From Microcoleus vaginatus_C (GTDB lineage Bacteria; Cyanobacteriota; Cyanobacteriia; Cyanobacteriales; Microcoleaceae), in the NCBI GenBank assembly GCA_040004035.1, contig JAMPLN010000008.1: 64,000 nucleotides of DNA. The stretch is one strand, 5' to 3'. Below the pieces are notes generated by a model. The model saw nothing but the letters and a program-made list of their open reading frames with translations. It was not told the DNA's origin and did not search any database. Shown in pieces: positions 9,480-18,215 of the stretch. The position numbers and the translations under genes are program-made. Position 1 is the stretch's first letter. Each line of letters starts with the position of its first letter.

Positions 9480-10490
9480 ATGTCCAAGGCCAGCGAGTCC
9501 AATCACCCCTATCCACTGCTGGTTGTCATTGTTAACTACCGAACCTCTAGTTTGACAATTGACTGCTTGCGCTCTCTAGCTAGTGAAGTGCAATCGCTGC
9601 CCGGTATGCGGGTCGCAGTTGCCGACAATGCTTCAGGCGATCGCTCAGTCGAAGAAATTGCCAGCGCGATCGCCTCAGAAGGCTGGAGCGAATGGGCATC
9701 CTTCGTTCCCCTAGACCGCAACGGCGGATTTGCCTTCGGCAACAACGCCCTGATCCGTCCCGCCCTCCAATCCACCAATCCCCCCCCTTACTTCCTGCTA
9801 CTCAACCCAGACACCATTGTTCGCCCCGGTGCCTTAAAAGCCCTCGTCGATTTCATGGACTCCCACCCCGAAGCCGGCATCGCCGGCAGCCGCTTGGAAG
9901 ACCCTGACGGCACGCCCCAGGAGTCAGCTTTTCGGTTTCACAACCTCTTGACTGAACTCGATTTTGGTTGGCGCACAGGCTTTATATCCAAGTTATTAGC
10001 CAACTGGGCCGCAGCGCCTCCCATTTCCCAAGAAACCTGTCAAACTGATTGGGTAGCTGGAGCCAGCATGATCGTCCGTCGCGAAGTATTTGAAAAGATT
10101 GGCTTGATGGATGAAGCTTATTTCATGTACTGCGAAGAAATGGACTTTTGCCTGCAAGCGAACAAAGCTGGCTGGAGTTGCTGGTACGTCCCCGAAAGTC
10201 GCGTTGTCCACTTAGTCGGCCAAAGCTCAGGCGTCACTGACACCAAAAAGCCCGCCAAGAGGCTGCCTACCTATTGGTTTGATTCCCGGCGTAGGTACTT
10301 TATCAAAAACTACGGCTTGGTTTACACAGCATTAACTGATGTATCCTGGGCTTCGGGTTTTGCAGCCTGGAGGGTGCGCCGCGTACTTCAAGGCAAACCC
10401 GATCGCGATCCACCACAATTACTGAAGGATTTTGTATTAAATAGTGTATTTTTTAAGGGTGGTAAGATTGAAAAATCCAAAAACTTTTAA
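9480..10490 (+). CDS. GT2 glycosyltransferase, rhamnosyltransferase-like
   Basis: The 336-residue protein has a GT-A fold. It begins VVIVNYRTSSLTIDCLRSL, has the nucleotide-binding ADNASGD motif, NGGFAFGNN, and LLNPDT in the DXD position. TDWVAGASMIVRREVFEKIG and YFMYCEEMDFCLQ, the acceptor and base region, follow. This pattern is typical of cell-surface rhamnosyl- and related GT2 enzymes. It likely transfers a sugar from a nucleotide donor onto a lipid-linked or growing polysaccharide on the cytoplasmic face. There is no clear transmembrane anchor. It is the first gene of the plus-strand polysaccharide cluster. The ATG at 9480 is 142 bp after the deacetylase stop. Confidence 0.9.
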   Translation: MSKASESNHPYPLLVVIVNYRTSSLTIDCLRSLASEVQSLPGMRVAVADNASGDRSVEEIASAIASEGWSEWASFVPLDRNGGFAFGNNALIRPALQSTNPPPYFLLLNPDTIVRPGALKALVDFMDSHPEAGIAGSRLEDPDGTPQESAFRFHNLLTELDFGWRTGFISKLLANWAAAPPISQETCQTDWVAGASMIVRREVFEKIGLMDEAYFMYCEEMDFCLQANKAGWSCWYVPESRVVHLVGQSSGVTDTKKPAKRLPTYWFDSRRRYFIKNYGLVYTALTDVSWASGFAAWRVRRVLQGKPDRDPPQLLKDFVLNSVFFKGGKIEKSKNF

Positions 10491-10685
10491 CGGGAGTTGG
10501 TAAATCCGTCAAAGCCAAATCAACCAGGTAAACCTAGGCAAGCAAAATATTTTATGATGCAGCCGACAAATTAGTATTCTTGATCGAGAAAACCGGATTG
10601 CTGCTTCCTCAAAAACCTGATTGATCCATTAATATCATCGGCATCTAGCAATAGAGTAAACAAAAAATAGTGTGAATTAGAGCTT

Positions 10686-11267
10686 ATGGTCACTGAGCAA
10701 AACTTAATCACCAGTGAAAATCAAGTAGAAGACCCCGCCCTGGGACTGTGGCAGCAAATTAAAGAAGACTGGATTGCTCATGGTCGAGATTGGACAAAAC
10801 CGGGATTTCGCGCCGTAGCAGTGCAGCGTTTTGGCGTCTGGAGAATGCAAATAGAACCGAAATTACTGCGAGCGCCTTTGAGCATTATTTATCGATCGCT
10901 CTACCGAAAAGTCCGCAATAGTTACGGGATAGACTTGCCTTACACTGTGAAACTTGGGCGGCGCGTGGTGATTGAACATCAAAACGCTATTATTATTCAC
11001 GGATATTGTAAAATCGGCGACGACTGCATTATCCGCCAAGGTGTAACGTTGGGAAACCGCTATTTGGACAAGCCGCTAGAATCCCCTCAATTGGGCGATC
11101 GGGTTAACGTCGGTGCTGGTGCAAAAATCCTCGGAAAAGTAAACTTGGGAGACGACGTAAATATCGGTGCCAATGCTGTAGTTTTATCAGATATTCCCGC
11201 AGGCAAAACTGCTGTTGGTATTCCTGCCAAGATTCTTCAATCTACCAAAAACCAGGAAAATGCTTAG
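10686..11267 (+). CDS. serine O-acetyltransferase-like hexapeptide acyltransferase
   Basis: The 193-residue protein has a helical N-terminus (LWQQIKEDWIAHGRDW, FRAVAVQRFGVWRM) and then a left-handed beta-helix built from hexapeptide repeats (VVIEHQ, IIIHGY, CKIGDD, VNVGAG, VNIGAN). It closes with AVVLSDIPAGKTAVGIPAK. This is the CysE-like layout, but such proteins inside polysaccharide clusters usually acetylate sugars. The neighbouring glycosyltransferases and two further acyltransferases support that role. Its stop overlaps the next gene by 8 nt (ATGCTTAG), so the two are translationally coupled. Donor acetyl-CoA is a family expectation. Confidence 0.87.
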   Translation: MVTEQNLITSENQVEDPALGLWQQIKEDWIAHGRDWTKPGFRAVAVQRFGVWRMQIEPKLLRAPLSIIYRSLYRKVRNSYGIDLPYTVKLGRRVVIEHQNAIIIHGYCKIGDDCIIRQGVTLGNRYLDKPLESPQLGDRVNVGAGAKILGKVNLGDDVNIGANAVVLSDIPAGKTAVGIPAKILQSTKNQENA

Positions 11268-11916
11268 ATCGACATTGCAAAAAATTATCCGCCATCTTGC
11301 CATGCGTTACGGCAAGTTCCCTGGTCTTTACGTCCAATTCTGTAACCCGGATTGCAAAGAATACACAGAATTTATCCGCCGCCACGGCAACTTGTACGCG
11401 CTCGGTGAAAATTGCAGCATCTGGCCAAATACCGTCTTTGGAGATCCAGCCTACATCCGCATCGGCAACAATGTTCACTTCTCATCTTGTACCCTGCTCG
11501 GCCACGACGGCTCGATCGCCATGCTTGACCGGGCTTACAACGTTAAACTAGAGGCCGTAGGCAAGATAGATATCCGGGACAACGTATTTATCGGCTTTAA
11601 TGCGATCGTCCTTCGCAACGTCACTATTGGCCCAAATGCGATCGTCGCCGCCGGTGCCGTCGTCACCAAAGATGTCGCCGAGGGCGATATAGTGGCCGGT
11701 GTCCCCGCCAGACCGATCGGCCGCGTCGAAGACTTAGTGAAAAAATTGCAAGCCGAAACTCAAAGCCTGCCCTGGGCTGATTTGATTAACAGCCGGGAGG
11801 GCAGCTTCGACCCCGAAATTGAACCAGAGCTCGTAAAATTACGAGTGTCGCACTTCTACGGCAACACATCCACTCCAACTGCAGCGCAATTCCAGCAATC
11901 TCCCTTGTCAAGTTAG
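11260..11916 (+). CDS. LbH acyltransferase (WcaF/maltose-acetyltransferase-like)
   Basis: The protein has 218 residues from the ATG at 11260. The open frame starts at 11215, but the upstream 15 codons read through the previous gene. The ATG sits in the overlap ATGCTTAG, a standard coupling arrangement. Hexapeptide repeats (IRIGNNVHF, IDIRDNVFI, NAIVLRNVTIGPNAIVAAGAVV) form the beta-helix, and VAEGDIVAGVPARPIGRV is the classical terminal motif. The N-terminal segment (MLRSTLQKIIRHLAMRYGK) is a basic amphipathic helix that may dock on the membrane. The role is probably acetylation of a sugar residue during polysaccharide assembly. The substrate is unknown. Confidence 0.88.
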   Translation: MLRSTLQKIIRHLAMRYGKFPGLYVQFCNPDCKEYTEFIRRHGNLYALGENCSIWPNTVFGDPAYIRIGNNVHFSSCTLLGHDGSIAMLDRAYNVKLEAVGKIDIRDNVFIGFNAIVLRNVTIGPNAIVAAGAVVTKDVAEGDIVAGVPARPIGRVEDLVKKLQAETQSLPWADLINSREGSFDPEIEPELVKLRVSHFYGNTSTPTAAQFQQSPLSS

Positions 11917-11984
11917 AGATTCTTCTTAAGATAAATTGCACAAATAGGCCGAATTGTCTACATCATCAAAACACTGCACAAACA

Positions 11985-12500
11985 ATGGTTGAGTCAATCC
12001 CTAAGTCAATCATTTCTGCTACAGAAGCAGACTGGAGCCGCGAAAAATCTAGCAAGTGGTGGGAACCCAGTCGCCAACTGCTCAAATCTATCCGCAACTA
12101 TCAAAAGTGGCAGAAACAGGGTGGAATTGCAGGATATATTTTATGCCGTTGGAACGTGATCCAGCATCGATTTTGGAGCGTCGTAACTGCAACAGACATC
12201 CCTTTAAACTGCCAAATACAAGGAGGATTGGTGCTGCCTCATCCTAATGGCATTGTCATTCATCCCAGTGCTTCCATTGGCCCTAACTGTCTGATTCTTC
12301 AACAGGTGACAATTGTTGCTGATGTCAAAATCGGCGGTCACGTCGATATCGGTGCAGGAGCGAAAATTATTCGCTCCGTAACGATCGGCGATCATGCTTT
12401 GATTGGTGCTAATGCTGTGGTGATTTGTGACGTGCCACCGGGTGCAACCGCAGTCGGAATTCCCGCAAAAATCATCGAAAAAAAGACCCCGAAAGTCTGA
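11985..12500 (+). CDS. serine O-acetyltransferase-like hexapeptide acyltransferase
   Basis: The 171-residue protein belongs to the same family as the product of 10686-11267. A short helical N-terminus (KSIRNYQKWQKQGG) precedes a beta-helix with repeats such as LVLPHPNGIVIHPSASIG, VDIGAG and ALIGAN. It ends in DVPPGATAVGIPAKIIEKK. The active-site histidine expected in this family may be one of those in LPHPNGIVIHP. It is the third acyltransferase in 2 kb and lies directly before the decayed GT2 copy. A sugar acetyltransferase role is inferred from context, and a true cysteine-pathway CysE is less likely here. Confidence 0.86.
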   Translation: MVESIPKSIISATEADWSREKSSKWWEPSRQLLKSIRNYQKWQKQGGIAGYILCRWNVIQHRFWSVVTATDIPLNCQIQGGLVLPHPNGIVIHPSASIGPNCLILQQVTIVADVKIGGHVDIGAGAKIIRSVTIGDHALIGANAVVICDVPPGATAVGIPAKIIEKKTPKV

Positions 12501-12575
12501 GAAAAATTATAGAAGTCGCAGAAAAATTATGAAATTAGCTGGAGTTTTATTAACATATAAAACGAACTACTCAGT

Positions 12576-12960
12576 AGTCGAATTTAAGAGGTAAAATTTG
12601 AAACAAATTGGATTAGTAGCGATCGGAAGAAATGAAGGGCAGCGCCTCCGCCAGTGCCTAGTCTCGGCCACAGACAAAGTTGCCCGCGTCGTCTATGTCG
12701 ATTCCGGCTCAAGAGACGGTAGCCTAGAGTTAGCCCGATCGGAGCAGATACAGTAGAACTAGATTTATCTATACTCTTTACCGCAGCACGCGCCAGAAAC
12801 GAAGGCTTTGCCCGCTTGCTGGAACTAGCACCAGCCATCGAATTTGTCCAATTTGTCGATGGCGACTGCGAAGTAGATAACTCGCAGCCCAACCAGAATT
12901 AGCAGCAGTCGGCTGCCGCACGAGACATTCCCCGCAGCCACAGCTTGCAGGATCAATTTT
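12576..12960. repeat. direct repeat, decayed copy of 14493-14885
   Basis: The sequence from the leader AGTCGAATTTAAGAGGTAA onwards is nearly identical to 14493-14885, 1.9 kb downstream. The copy includes the ribosome binding site and the TTG start, then about 350 bp of GT2 coding sequence. The two copies bracket the GT4 gene at 12998-14146. This suggests a partial duplication or a recombination event that inserted the GT4 gene. Confidence 0.9.
12598..12960 (+). pseudogene. truncated, frameshifted copy of the GT2 gene at 14515
   Basis: The TTG start and the first 46 or so codons match the intact gene (QIGLVAIGRNEGQRLRQCL). The intact gene then has GATCGATCGG where this copy has GATCGG. This 4-bp loss shifts the frame, and the product ends a few codons later (ARSEQIQ, stop). 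Homology continues in another frame to about 12960, with an internal loss of about 32 bp near 12875 and many substitutions. The remaining two thirds of the gene are absent. It has no function as a GT2 enzyme. Confidence 0.92.
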
Positions 12961-12997
12961 GATCGATAAACACTACTCAAACTAAAACAATAATTCA

Positions 12998-14146
12998 ATG
13001 GATACACTCAAAAAGCCAGCGCACATTGCTATTTATCTGCATTGCCTGTTCAATGGGGGTATAGAGCGGGTAATGTTGAACTTAACCCGCAACTTTGTAG
13101 CTCGCGGTGTCAAGGTAGATTTGGTAATTAACTTTCCCGGTACTCTTTTCCTGTGGGACTTCCCCCCGTCGGTTAGGATTATCAACCTGGAAGCTGAAAA
13201 GATATTAACAAGAGTTCCTAAATTAGTGCGTTACCTGCGACAGGAACAACCGACAGCTTTAATGTCAGCAAATCATTTTGCTAACGAAGTAGCACTATTG
13301 AGTAAGCATTTTTCTGGCTTACCGACACGGGTGGTGGTATCAGAACACACGCATCTTTCCCAGGAAGTGGGAAATTCCTCTCCGTTAACCTTTAAGCATT
13401 GGTCGCCTCTGACAGCGCGACTTTTCTACCCCTGGGCCGACGGCATAGTAGCAGTTTCTCAAGGAGTAGCTGAAGACATAGCGACTATAACTGGCTTAGC
13501 TGCCGAGCGAATTCAGGTAATTAACAACCCCATAGAGACTGATGAAATCATAGAAAAAGGTAAAGAACCTTTAGACCACCCCTGGTTTAATTCCCCAGAA
13601 TTGCCTGTAATTCTGGGAGTGGGGAGATTAGAAAAGCAAAAAAATTTTCCTAACTTAATTAATGCTTTTGCTAAAGTACGACAGGTGCGCTCGGCTCGGC
13701 TGATGATTTTAGGCGAGGGGTCAGAGCGGGAGCGACTGGAATATCTAATCCGCGAATTGGGCTTGGAAAATGACGTGGCAATGCCCGGTTTTGTAAGAAA
13801 TCCTTTTGCATACATGGCACGCTCTACAGTATTTGTCTTGTCTTCATCTTGGGAAGGCCTGTCACTGGTACTGGGAGAAGTAATGGCTTTGGGAACCCCA
13901 ATTGTTTCTACAAATTGCAAAAGCGGCCCGTATGAACTTTTAGACGGAGGCAAGTACGGCGAGCTAGTTCCAGTAGACGACACTGAAGCGCTAGCACAAG
14001 GTATTTTAAAAGTATTGTCCGGTCAAACAAAGCCTGCCGATCCAGCTTGGCTTGCCCAATTCAACCTGGAGGGTACTGCTCAAAAATATCTGGATATTCT
14101 GGGCATCACTGATTGCGGATTCCCCTCAGCATTTCCGGTAAAGTAA
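12998..14146 (+). CDS. GT4 family glycosyltransferase
   Basis: The 382-residue GT-B enzyme has an N-terminal glycine loop (HCLFNGGIERVMLNL) and a second Rossmann domain starting VILGVGRLEKQKNFPNLI. The retaining-GT4 signature SSSWEGLSLVLGEVMALGTPIVSTN contains the EX7E motif. A likely acceptor-domain histidine lies in VVVSEHTHLSQE. It is a cytoplasmic or membrane-associated enzyme that adds a sugar from a nucleotide donor to a lipid-linked glycan. The gene sits between the two GT2 copies, so it may have arrived with the event that duplicated them. The C-terminus (GITDCGFPSAFPVK) is slightly extended. Confidence 0.9.
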   Translation: MDTLKKPAHIAIYLHCLFNGGIERVMLNLTRNFVARGVKVDLVINFPGTLFLWDFPPSVRIINLEAEKILTRVPKLVRYLRQEQPTALMSANHFANEVALLSKHFSGLPTRVVVSEHTHLSQEVGNSSPLTFKHWSPLTARLFYPWADGIVAVSQGVAEDIATITGLAAERIQVINNPIETDEIIEKGKEPLDHPWFNSPELPVILGVGRLEKQKNFPNLINAFAKVRQVRSARLMILGEGSERERLEYLIRELGLENDVAMPGFVRNPFAYMARSTVFVLSSSWEGLSLVLGEVMALGTPIVSTNCKSGPYELLDGGKYGELVPVDDTEALAQGILKVLSGQTKPADPAWLAQFNLEGTAQKYLDILGITDCGFPSAFPVK

Positions 14147-14241
14147 CTACAATACTCCGAGGGCGGGTTTCACCAAAAATTTACAATTCAGACTAGCAAT
14201 CTACATCAAACCGCCCCCAAAGAAATGGACAGAATTTGATT

Positions 14242-14385
14242 ATGGGCAATTTCACTGGTGGCAGAAAGACAAAAATGTATGGCTGGCTCACCGATGGAGA
14301 GAGTAAATTGCGAAGAAATAACTTAAATTTAGTAGTTGTGACCGAGCCCCACTCAGAAGTATTGGTGTGGTTTAATGCACAATAA
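14242..14385 (+). CDS. possible short ORF in the GT spacer
   Basis: A 47-codon frame (MGNFTGGRKTKMYGWLTDGE, ending VLVWFNAQ) lies in the 368-bp gap between the GT4 gene and the intact GT2 gene. No domain is recognised and there is no clear ribosome binding site. It may be a relic of a larger gene lost in the rearrangement, or chance. The rest of the gap holds nothing recognisable. Confidence 0.2.
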   Translation: MGNFTGGRKTKMYGWLTDGESKLRRNNLNLVVVTEPHSEVLVWFNAQ

Positions 14386-14492
14386 GCTACCAGTAGTTGA
14401 ACACCGAAGACAGGAACTCGTTAGGATTTATTTTATAAAGATATTGTGAAGTTAGCCTGACAGTTACTAAAATATTAAAATAACAGCTCGCG

Positions 14493-14885
14493 AGTCGAAT
14501 TTAAGAGGTAAGAGTTGAAACAAGTTGGATTAGTGGCTATCGGACGAAATGAAGGGCAGCGCCTCCGCCAATGCCTAGTCTCGGCCACCAATAAAGTTGC
14601 CCGCGTCGTGTATGTCGATTCCGGCTCAACAGACGGTAGCCTAGAGTTAGCCCGATCGATCGGAGCAGATACAGTAGAACTAGACTTATCTATACCGTTT
14701 ACCGCAGCACGCGCCAGAAACGAAGGCTTTGCCCGCTTGCTGGAACTAGCGCCAGACCTCGAATTTGTCCAATTTGTGGACGGTGACTGCGAAGTAGTTG
14801 ATGGATGGATCGATCGGGCTTACAGCGAACTCGCAGCCAAACCAGACGTAGCAGCAGTATGCGGGCGCAGGCGCGAACGATACCC
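14493..14885. repeat. direct repeat, intact partner of 12576-12960
   Basis: This is the leader and first 370 bp of the intact GT2 gene. See the entry at 12576 for the comparison. The tandem GATCGATCGG at about 14656-14665 is the site of the 4-bp loss in the decayed copy. Confidence 0.9.
14503..14508 (+). promoter_or_regulatory. ribosome binding site AAGAGG deciding a TTG start
   Basis: AAGAGG lies six bases before TTG at 14515. The same leader and TTG are conserved in the decayed copy at 12593-12600. This supports TTG as the real start, since no ATG or GTG lies in the early frame. Confidence 0.7.
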
Positions 14886-15528
14886 CGAAGCAAGCATCTA
14901 CAACCAATTGTGCGACATCGAGTGGGATACCCCCATCGGCGAAACCAAAGCCTGCGGTGGCGATTCCATGATGCGCGTCTCAGCATTTCACCAAGTCGAG
15001 GGTTTCAATCCCGCACTAATAGCGGGCGAAGAACCCGAACTGTGCTTGCGGCTGCGCCAAAAAGGTTGGAAAATCCTTCGATTAGATGCAGAAATGACCC
15101 TGCACGACGCGCAAATGACCAGTTTCGCTCAGTGGTGGAAACGCGCTCAAAGAGCGGGTCACGCCTACGCCGAGGGTTCCTGGATGCACGGAAGCGAACC
15201 AGAGCGCCATTGGGTCAAAGAAACCCGCAGCACCTGGTTTTGGGGCTTAGTCTTGCCAGCCTTAGCCTTGGCAATGACATTGCCGACAAAAGGCTGGAGC
15301 TTGTTACTATTGAGTGGCTACCCCTTAGCAACCTCTCGCACCTATAACTATTATATAAAGCATCGGGAGCTCACAACTAAAGAGGCAGCCATCTACGCTT
15401 TGTCATGTGTATTAGCCAAATTTCCCCAGCTACAAGGTCAAATCCAGTTTCACCAGCGCCGATTGCTGGGGCAGCAGAGCAAGCTAATCGAATACAAAAC
15501 CACTAACTCTATTAATTCAGCCAGCTAG
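14515..15528 (+). CDS. GT2 family glycosyltransferase (intact copy)
   Basis: The 337-residue protein starts at TTG with an AAGAGG ribosome binding site. The GT-A domain begins QVGLVAIGRNEGQRLRQCL and has VVYVDSGSTDGS for nucleotide binding, VQFVDGDCEV as the DXD motif and LIAGEEPELCLRLRQKGW as the catalytic-base region. The C-terminus has a hydrophobic stretch (FWGLVLPALALAMTLPTKGW, then LLLLSGYPLA) that is likely to anchor it in the membrane. It resembles polysaccharide GT2 enzymes of the EpsE/Wca type. The next gene starts one base after its stop, so they are in one operon. A decayed partial copy lies 1.9 kb upstream. Confidence 0.9.
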   Translation: MKQVGLVAIGRNEGQRLRQCLVSATNKVARVVYVDSGSTDGSLELARSIGADTVELDLSIPFTAARARNEGFARLLELAPDLEFVQFVDGDCEVVDGWIDRAYSELAAKPDVAAVCGRRRERYPEASIYNQLCDIEWDTPIGETKACGGDSMMRVSAFHQVEGFNPALIAGEEPELCLRLRQKGWKILRLDAEMTLHDAQMTSFAQWWKRAQRAGHAYAEGSWMHGSEPERHWVKETRSTWFWGLVLPALALAMTLPTKGWSLLLLSGYPLATSRTYNYYIKHRELTTKEAAIYALSCVLAKFPQLQGQIQFHQRRLLGQQSKLIEYKTTNSINSAS

Positions 15529-15529
15529 A

Positions 15530-16873
15530 ATGACAGCTAACGTCCCAGAAAGTACACCCCTAAGTAGCCAACAAATGAGTAATAAAAGATTAAAAGTTTT
15601 ACTAATTGTAGAACAGTGCAACCCTGACTGGGCATCAGTACCGTTGGTGGGCTACAATTTTTTTCAACAAATAAACAATTTAGTTGATGCAACCCTGGTT
15701 ACCCATATTAGAAATAAACCAGCCATTGAAAAACACCCAGAATATGAAAAAACCATCTACCTTGAAGAAGGAAAGTTAGCCAAGCAATATTATAAAATAG
15801 TCGAAAAGCTTACCGCAACCGGGCGAATAAATTGGCCAATGTATCATGCCTTGAATTACCCCCTTTATGAACAATTCAATCAGCAAGTATATCAAAAATT
15901 CAAAGGAAAAATCCTCAACGGCGATTATGACATAGTTCATGCAATTACCCCCATGATGCCCCGCTATCCTTTTAAGGTAGTCAGTGTATGCCAGCAGACT
16001 CCTTTTATTCTAGGGCCGGTGAATGGAGGCATTCCCTTTCCTCCAGGTTTTCAAAAAACGGCCAGACAAGAATTTGTTCAGTTCAACTTTTTGAGAGCAG
16101 TTGGTAGAGCATTAATTCCAGGTTATGCAGAAACTTACCAAAAAGCCCACAAAATTTTAGCAGGTTCACAATATACTTTAAATATGCTAAAAGATTTGTT
16201 TGCAATCCCTGACCAAAGAATTGATTTGTTTTACGAAAATGGGATTTCGGAGGAATTTTTAAATCAGAAAAATATCCTTAATAAAGATGTTAGCACGATC
16301 AATCTGCTTTTTGTGGGTCGATTAGTTCCTTACAAATGCGCGGATATTGTCATTGAGTCTATTGGCCAATTAGACCCGGAAATTCAAAGTAAAATCCGCT
16401 TAAGCATAGTAGGAGACGGCTCAGAAAGAAACAACTTGGAAAACAGAGTGAAGGAGCTTAATTTAGGCGAAATAGTCAGCTTTGCCGGATGGGTTAATCA
16501 ACAAGAAACTCTGGATTATTACAGAAAAGCAGATATTTTTTGTTTCCCTTCGATCCGAGAGTTTGGCGGCGCAGTAGTAATGGAAGCTATGGCTTGCGGT
16601 CTCCCCTGCATAGTGGCTAATAACGGCGGTATTGGTGAATACGTGAATGAAGAAACTGGTTTTAAGATCGAGCCGATTTCTAGAGAGTATCTCACCCAAG
16701 AATTGACAAGTAAAATTAAGCTGTTAGTCGAAGACGATCGGCTGCGGGAAAGTATGTCAGCTAAGGCTATCGAACAAGCCAGAGAATTTGCGTGGGAAAA
16801 CAAAGCCATAAAAATAGTCGAGATTTACGAAAAAATGCTATATGAAAAAAGTGTTAGTGCATCGACATACTAG
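15530..16873 (+). CDS. GT4 family glycosyltransferase
   Basis: The 447-residue GT-B enzyme starts one base after the GT2 stop. LLIVEQCNPDWASVPLVGYN opens the first domain, and FILGPVNGGIPFPPGF is a conserved loop of this subfamily. INLLFVGRLVPYKCADIVIE opens the nucleotide-sugar domain, and FPSIREFGGAVVMEAMACG contains the EX7E signature. It is clearly paralogous to 18216-19466, sharing the GPVNGG/GPMNTS loop and the FPS(I/L)RE(F/P)GGAVVMEAMA motif. It probably adds one sugar in assembly of the exopolysaccharide unit. An internal ATG 12 codons in is an alternative start. Confidence 0.9.
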   Translation: MTANVPESTPLSSQQMSNKRLKVLLIVEQCNPDWASVPLVGYNFFQQINNLVDATLVTHIRNKPAIEKHPEYEKTIYLEEGKLAKQYYKIVEKLTATGRINWPMYHALNYPLYEQFNQQVYQKFKGKILNGDYDIVHAITPMMPRYPFKVVSVCQQTPFILGPVNGGIPFPPGFQKTARQEFVQFNFLRAVGRALIPGYAETYQKAHKILAGSQYTLNMLKDLFAIPDQRIDLFYENGISEEFLNQKNILNKDVSTINLLFVGRLVPYKCADIVIESIGQLDPEIQSKIRLSIVGDGSERNNLENRVKELNLGEIVSFAGWVNQQETLDYYRKADIFCFPSIREFGGAVVMEAMACGLPCIVANNGGIGEYVNEETGFKIEPISREYLTQELTSKIKLLVEDDRLRESMSAKAIEQAREFAWENKAIKIVEIYEKMLYEKSVSASTY

Positions 16874-16913
16874 AGCGATATTGTTGAGTTAAAAATGAGA
16901 AAGCAGGTAAGAA

Positions 16914-18154
16914 ATGAAGGCAAAAATTGGATACTTTATTCCAAAATTTCCCGGACAAACACACATCTTTTTGTAGCGGGAGCGACAATTTTTGGCAGAA
17001 CTTGGAATTGAAACAGATTTAGTATCAACTCAACCGCCCCCCAGAGCGATCGCTTCTCACGTATGGGCAGAAGAAGCTCAAAAAAATACTGTTTATCTAT
17101 TTCCCTTTGCTGCGAAAGATTTTATTAACTCATTCCTAGAGGTGCTCAAAGCTGGTCCGGCTGCATGGTGGCAGTGCCTCGCAGTTATTGCCAAAGCGAG
17201 TGACACATCCTTATCTCAAAAGGTTCGGCTATTGGCATTGGTTTTTGTTGCTGGCAAACTAGCAGGGTTAGCAAGAACAAAAGGTTGGTCGCACATCCAC
17301 GTTCATTCCTGTGCCAATGCCGCCAGTATAGCGATGTTCGCCTCATTACTCTCAAAAGTATCGTATAGCCTGACGCTGCACGGCCCGCTAACTGACTACG
17401 GCCCTAACCAAGAACAGAAATGGCACTTTTCTGCCTTTGCAATACTCATTACTAAAAAGCTTTATGACGAAGTGAACAAATGCCTTGCGGGTCATCTTCC
17501 TCAAAAGGTTGAAATAGCTCCTATGGGGTTGCCCTCTCGGGTGTCCAAAGAAAAACACCATACTCCGCATGGAATGGAAGTGATGCTTGGCACATTTTTA
17601 GTTGCGGACGTCTCCACAGATGTAAAGGTCATGCGGATTTGATTGCTGCGATAGATATACTTAGAAAACGAGGATTTAATGTTGAGCTGCAAATTGCTGG
17701 AGAAGACAAACAGGGTGGCAGTGGCTACCGCCTGGAGTTAGAAAAGCTGATCGAACAGCTTGGCTTGAAAAGTTGTGTTAGCCTTCTCGTGGCGGTGTCT
17801 GAAAATACCGTCAATGAGTCCCTAGAAAAAGCACAGGTATTTGTCCTTGCCCGTTGGCACGAACCTCTAGGTGTCGCCATCATGGAAGCGATGGCAATGG
17901 AGATGCCTGTAGTAGTTACAGGATCAGGAGGAGTAAAGGAGCTTATAGATGACGGGATTGATGGGCTACTTGTAGAACCTGAAGCCCCCGAGCAATTAGC
18001 AGACGCGATCGCCAATATACTCCAAAATCCAGAACTTGCTTTGAGCATCAGTCAGGAATCCCGGAAAAAAATCATGGCCAAATTTAGCCACGGCCGCCGT
18101 GCAGAAACTTTAGCTCAGTGCTTGGAAAAACTTGGAATAACTAACCCGTCTTAG
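16914..18154 (+). pseudogene. broken GT4 glycosyltransferase (nonsense plus frameshift)
   Basis: The natural start is the ATG at 16914 (KAKIGYFIPKFPGQTHIF). An in-frame TAG at 16974 replaces a codon that is normally Trp before RERQFLAELGIE. The frame continues to about 17530, with good GT4 sequence (HIHVHSCANAASIAMFAS, LTLHGPLTDYGPN, VEIAPMG). Small indels between about 17530 and 17590 then shift it; the second part (FSCGRLHRCKGHADLIAAID) reads in another frame to 18154 and keeps LARWHEPLGVAIMEAMAMEMP with the EX7E motif. An intact version would have about 410 residues. Two independent lesions favour a true pseudogene over a single base-calling error. Confidence 0.88.
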
Positions 18155-18215
18155 TTATTCCAAAGAATAAATTTCATCTCAGAGTGCATAAATCCAGTGG
18201 AACCCAAAACAAGTT

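Noticed and set aside
11215..11259. Upstream start of the second acyltransferase at 11215
   Set aside because: This part reads the preceding gene in another frame; the ATG in the ATGCTTAG overlap is the normal coupled start.
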